Source of the DNA: Oscillospiraceae bacterium
Lineage (GTDB): Bacteria > Bacillota > Clostridia > Oscillospirales > Ruminococcaceae
Direction of reading: 5' to 3'
Length of the DNA: 37,882 nucleotides
Assembly (NCBI GenBank): GCA_017399625.1
Contig: JAFQBT010000131.1
Span: 1 to 37,882, forward strand
Program-made: the position numbers and the translations under genes
The notes under the pieces: generated by a model
Told to the model about the DNA's origin: nothing
Databases searched by the model: none
Seen by the model: only the letters and a program-made list of their open reading frames with translations
Part shown: positions 37,050 through 37,882 of the stretch, one piece after another
How the letters are laid out: each line of letters opens with the position of its first letter
Numbering within the stretch: the stretch's first letter is position 1

Positions 37050-37882
37050 ATGCCGGAGAAAACCACGCAGAAAGAGCATGGTAAAAAGACCGCGCCTCCC
37101 TCGGAAAAGGAAGTACAACCGGAAGTCGTTATCCAAATCCCACTTGCCGAACTGCATCCTTTTCCAGATCACCCATTTCAGGTGAGGGATGATGATTCCA
37201 TGAGGGAAACCGCAGAAAGCGTCAAGGCGTATGGCGTACTCGTCCCCGCGATTGTCCGTCCACGGGAAGAAGGTGGATATGAAATCATCGCCGGACACCG
37301 CCGCAAACACGCCTGTGAACTGGCAGAGCTGGCTACCATGCCTGCCATCGTCCGAAACATGGACAGGGACACCGCAACCATCATCATGGTGGACAGCAAC
37401 CTTCAGCGCGAAAACATCCTGCCCTCTGAACGCGCCAAGGCATACAAGATGAAAATGGATGCCATCAAACGGCAGGGCGCACGGACGGATTTAACTTCGC
37501 CGAATATTTCGGCTAAGTTCCGAAGCGACGATGAGATCGGACAGGAAGCCGGTGTGAGCGGCGATACCATCCGCAACTATATCTCCCTGACGCAGTTAGT
37601 CCCGGAGCTTCAGCAGATGGTGGATGAAAAGAAAATCGCCCTTACCCCCGCATATCAGCTTGCGGCGCTTACCCCCAAGGAACAAGCCCTATTGCTTGAA
37701 ACCATCGACAGCGAACAGGCCACGCCCTCGCTGTCCCAGGCGCAGAGAATGAAGAAACTCAGTCAGAGCGGCGAACTGAATGAGGACACCATGCTCTCGA
37801 TTATGATGGAACAGAAGAAACCCGAAGTGTGGAATTTAACCATTCCCATGGACAAGATCAAAAAATACTTCCCGCGCTCCTA
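37050..37882 (+). CDS. ParB/Spo0J-type partition protein of an integrative element (partial)
   Basis: The 277 residues visible are open at the window edge. After a charged tail comes the ParB N-terminal domain: IPLAELHPFPDHPFQVRDD, ESVKAYGVLVPAIVRPRE, then EIIAGHRRKHACELAEL (the GHRR CTP-binding motif) and SNLQRENILPSERA. The helix-turn-helix is IGQEAGVSGDTIRNYISLTQ. ATG at 37050 with AGGAGG 7 bases upstream. Codon use is GC-rich (ACC, GCC, CTG), different from both the host genes and the AT-rich KAP gene. ParB-like genes of this form are common in Tn1549/CTn-type conjugative elements, which fits its position beside a disrupted integrase. Confidence 0.9.
   Translation, partial: MPEKTTQKEHGKKTAPPSEKEVQPEVVIQIPLAELHPFPDHPFQVRDDDSMRETAESVKAYGVLVPAIVRPREEGGYEIIAGHRRKHACELAELATMPAIVRNMDRDTATIIMVDSNLQRENILPSERAKAYKMKMDAIKRQGARTDLTSPNISAKFRSDDEIGQEAGVSGDTIRNYISLTQLVPELQQMVDEKKIALTPAYQLAALTPKEQALLLETIDSEQATPSLSQAQRMKKLSQSGELNEDTMLSIMMEQKKPEVWNLTIPMDKIKKYFPRS

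Noticed and set aside
1..37882. tRNA or rRNA genes
   Set aside because: I found no T-arm or D-arm signature (such as GGTTCGAATCC) supported by a cloverleaf, and no rRNA-like sequence.

Overview
The window looks like a chromosomal segment of an anaerobic, low-to-middle GC gut or rumen clostridium (Oscillospiraceae/Ruminococcaceae-like). The evidence is strong AGGAGG ribosome sites, T-box leaders, a dockerin domain, ferredoxin-dependent 2-oxoacid oxidoreductase, a NuoEF-type flavin/iron-sulfur complex, a collagen-like surface protein and a LytTR/DUF3021 pair. Codon use across 0.4-34.8 kb is uniform (GGA Gly, GAA Glu, few TTA/CTA/TCA codons). The last 3 kb are compositionally foreign.

Layout. 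(1) 1-0.4 kb: integrase N-terminal fragment with arm-site-like repeats. (2) 0.5-7 kb, plus strand: a three-module BspA-type leucine-rich surface protein with a dockerin, a MmcQ/YjbR protein, a lipoprotein and a small membrane protein. (3) 7-21 kb, minus strand: the core of the window. Two paralogous XRE-cupin-acyl-CoA synthetase fusions each sit behind a T-box leader. My reading of the specifier codons is GUA (valine) for the downstream one and AUC (isoleucine) for the upstream one. The valine T-box transcript appears to continue through a P-loop ATPase, a four-subunit branched-chain 2-oxoacid:ferredoxin oxidoreductase (delta-alpha-beta-gamma) and a branched-chain aminotransferase. After an attenuator-like hairpin come a LeuA homologue that has lost its catalytic and metal-binding motifs but kept its allosteric domain, and a TIM-barrel/acyl-CoA synthetase fusion. 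(4) 21-22.5 kb: collagen-like protein and RNHCP protein. (5) 22.6-26.9 kb: NuoE, NuoF and a ferredoxin/GltD-like flavoprotein, a possible electron-bifurcating complex. (6) 26.9-34.8 kb: housekeeping and small genes (ABC-F, mini winged helix, Zn peptidase, LytTR/DUF3021, DUF89, free Met-sulfoxide reductase, DUF2200). (7) 34.9-37.9 kb: an AT-rich island with a KAP NTPase and an integrase C-terminal fragment, cut by a second, GC-richer element that starts with parB.

How the core genes may work together. T-boxes switch on when the cognate tRNA is uncharged, so an anabolic role is the natural reading. Branched-chain fatty acids (isobutyrate, 2-methylbutyrate, isovalerate) would be activated to CoA esters, reductively carboxylated by the ferredoxin oxidoreductase to 2-oxoacids, and transaminated to Val, Ile and Leu. 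Reductive carboxylation of branched-chain acids is known physiology in rumen bacteria. I do not know of a described locus combining T-boxes, XRE-cupin-synthetase fusions and a catalytically dead LeuA, and this is the best candidate for an undescribed system here. The pathway direction and all substrates are inferred.
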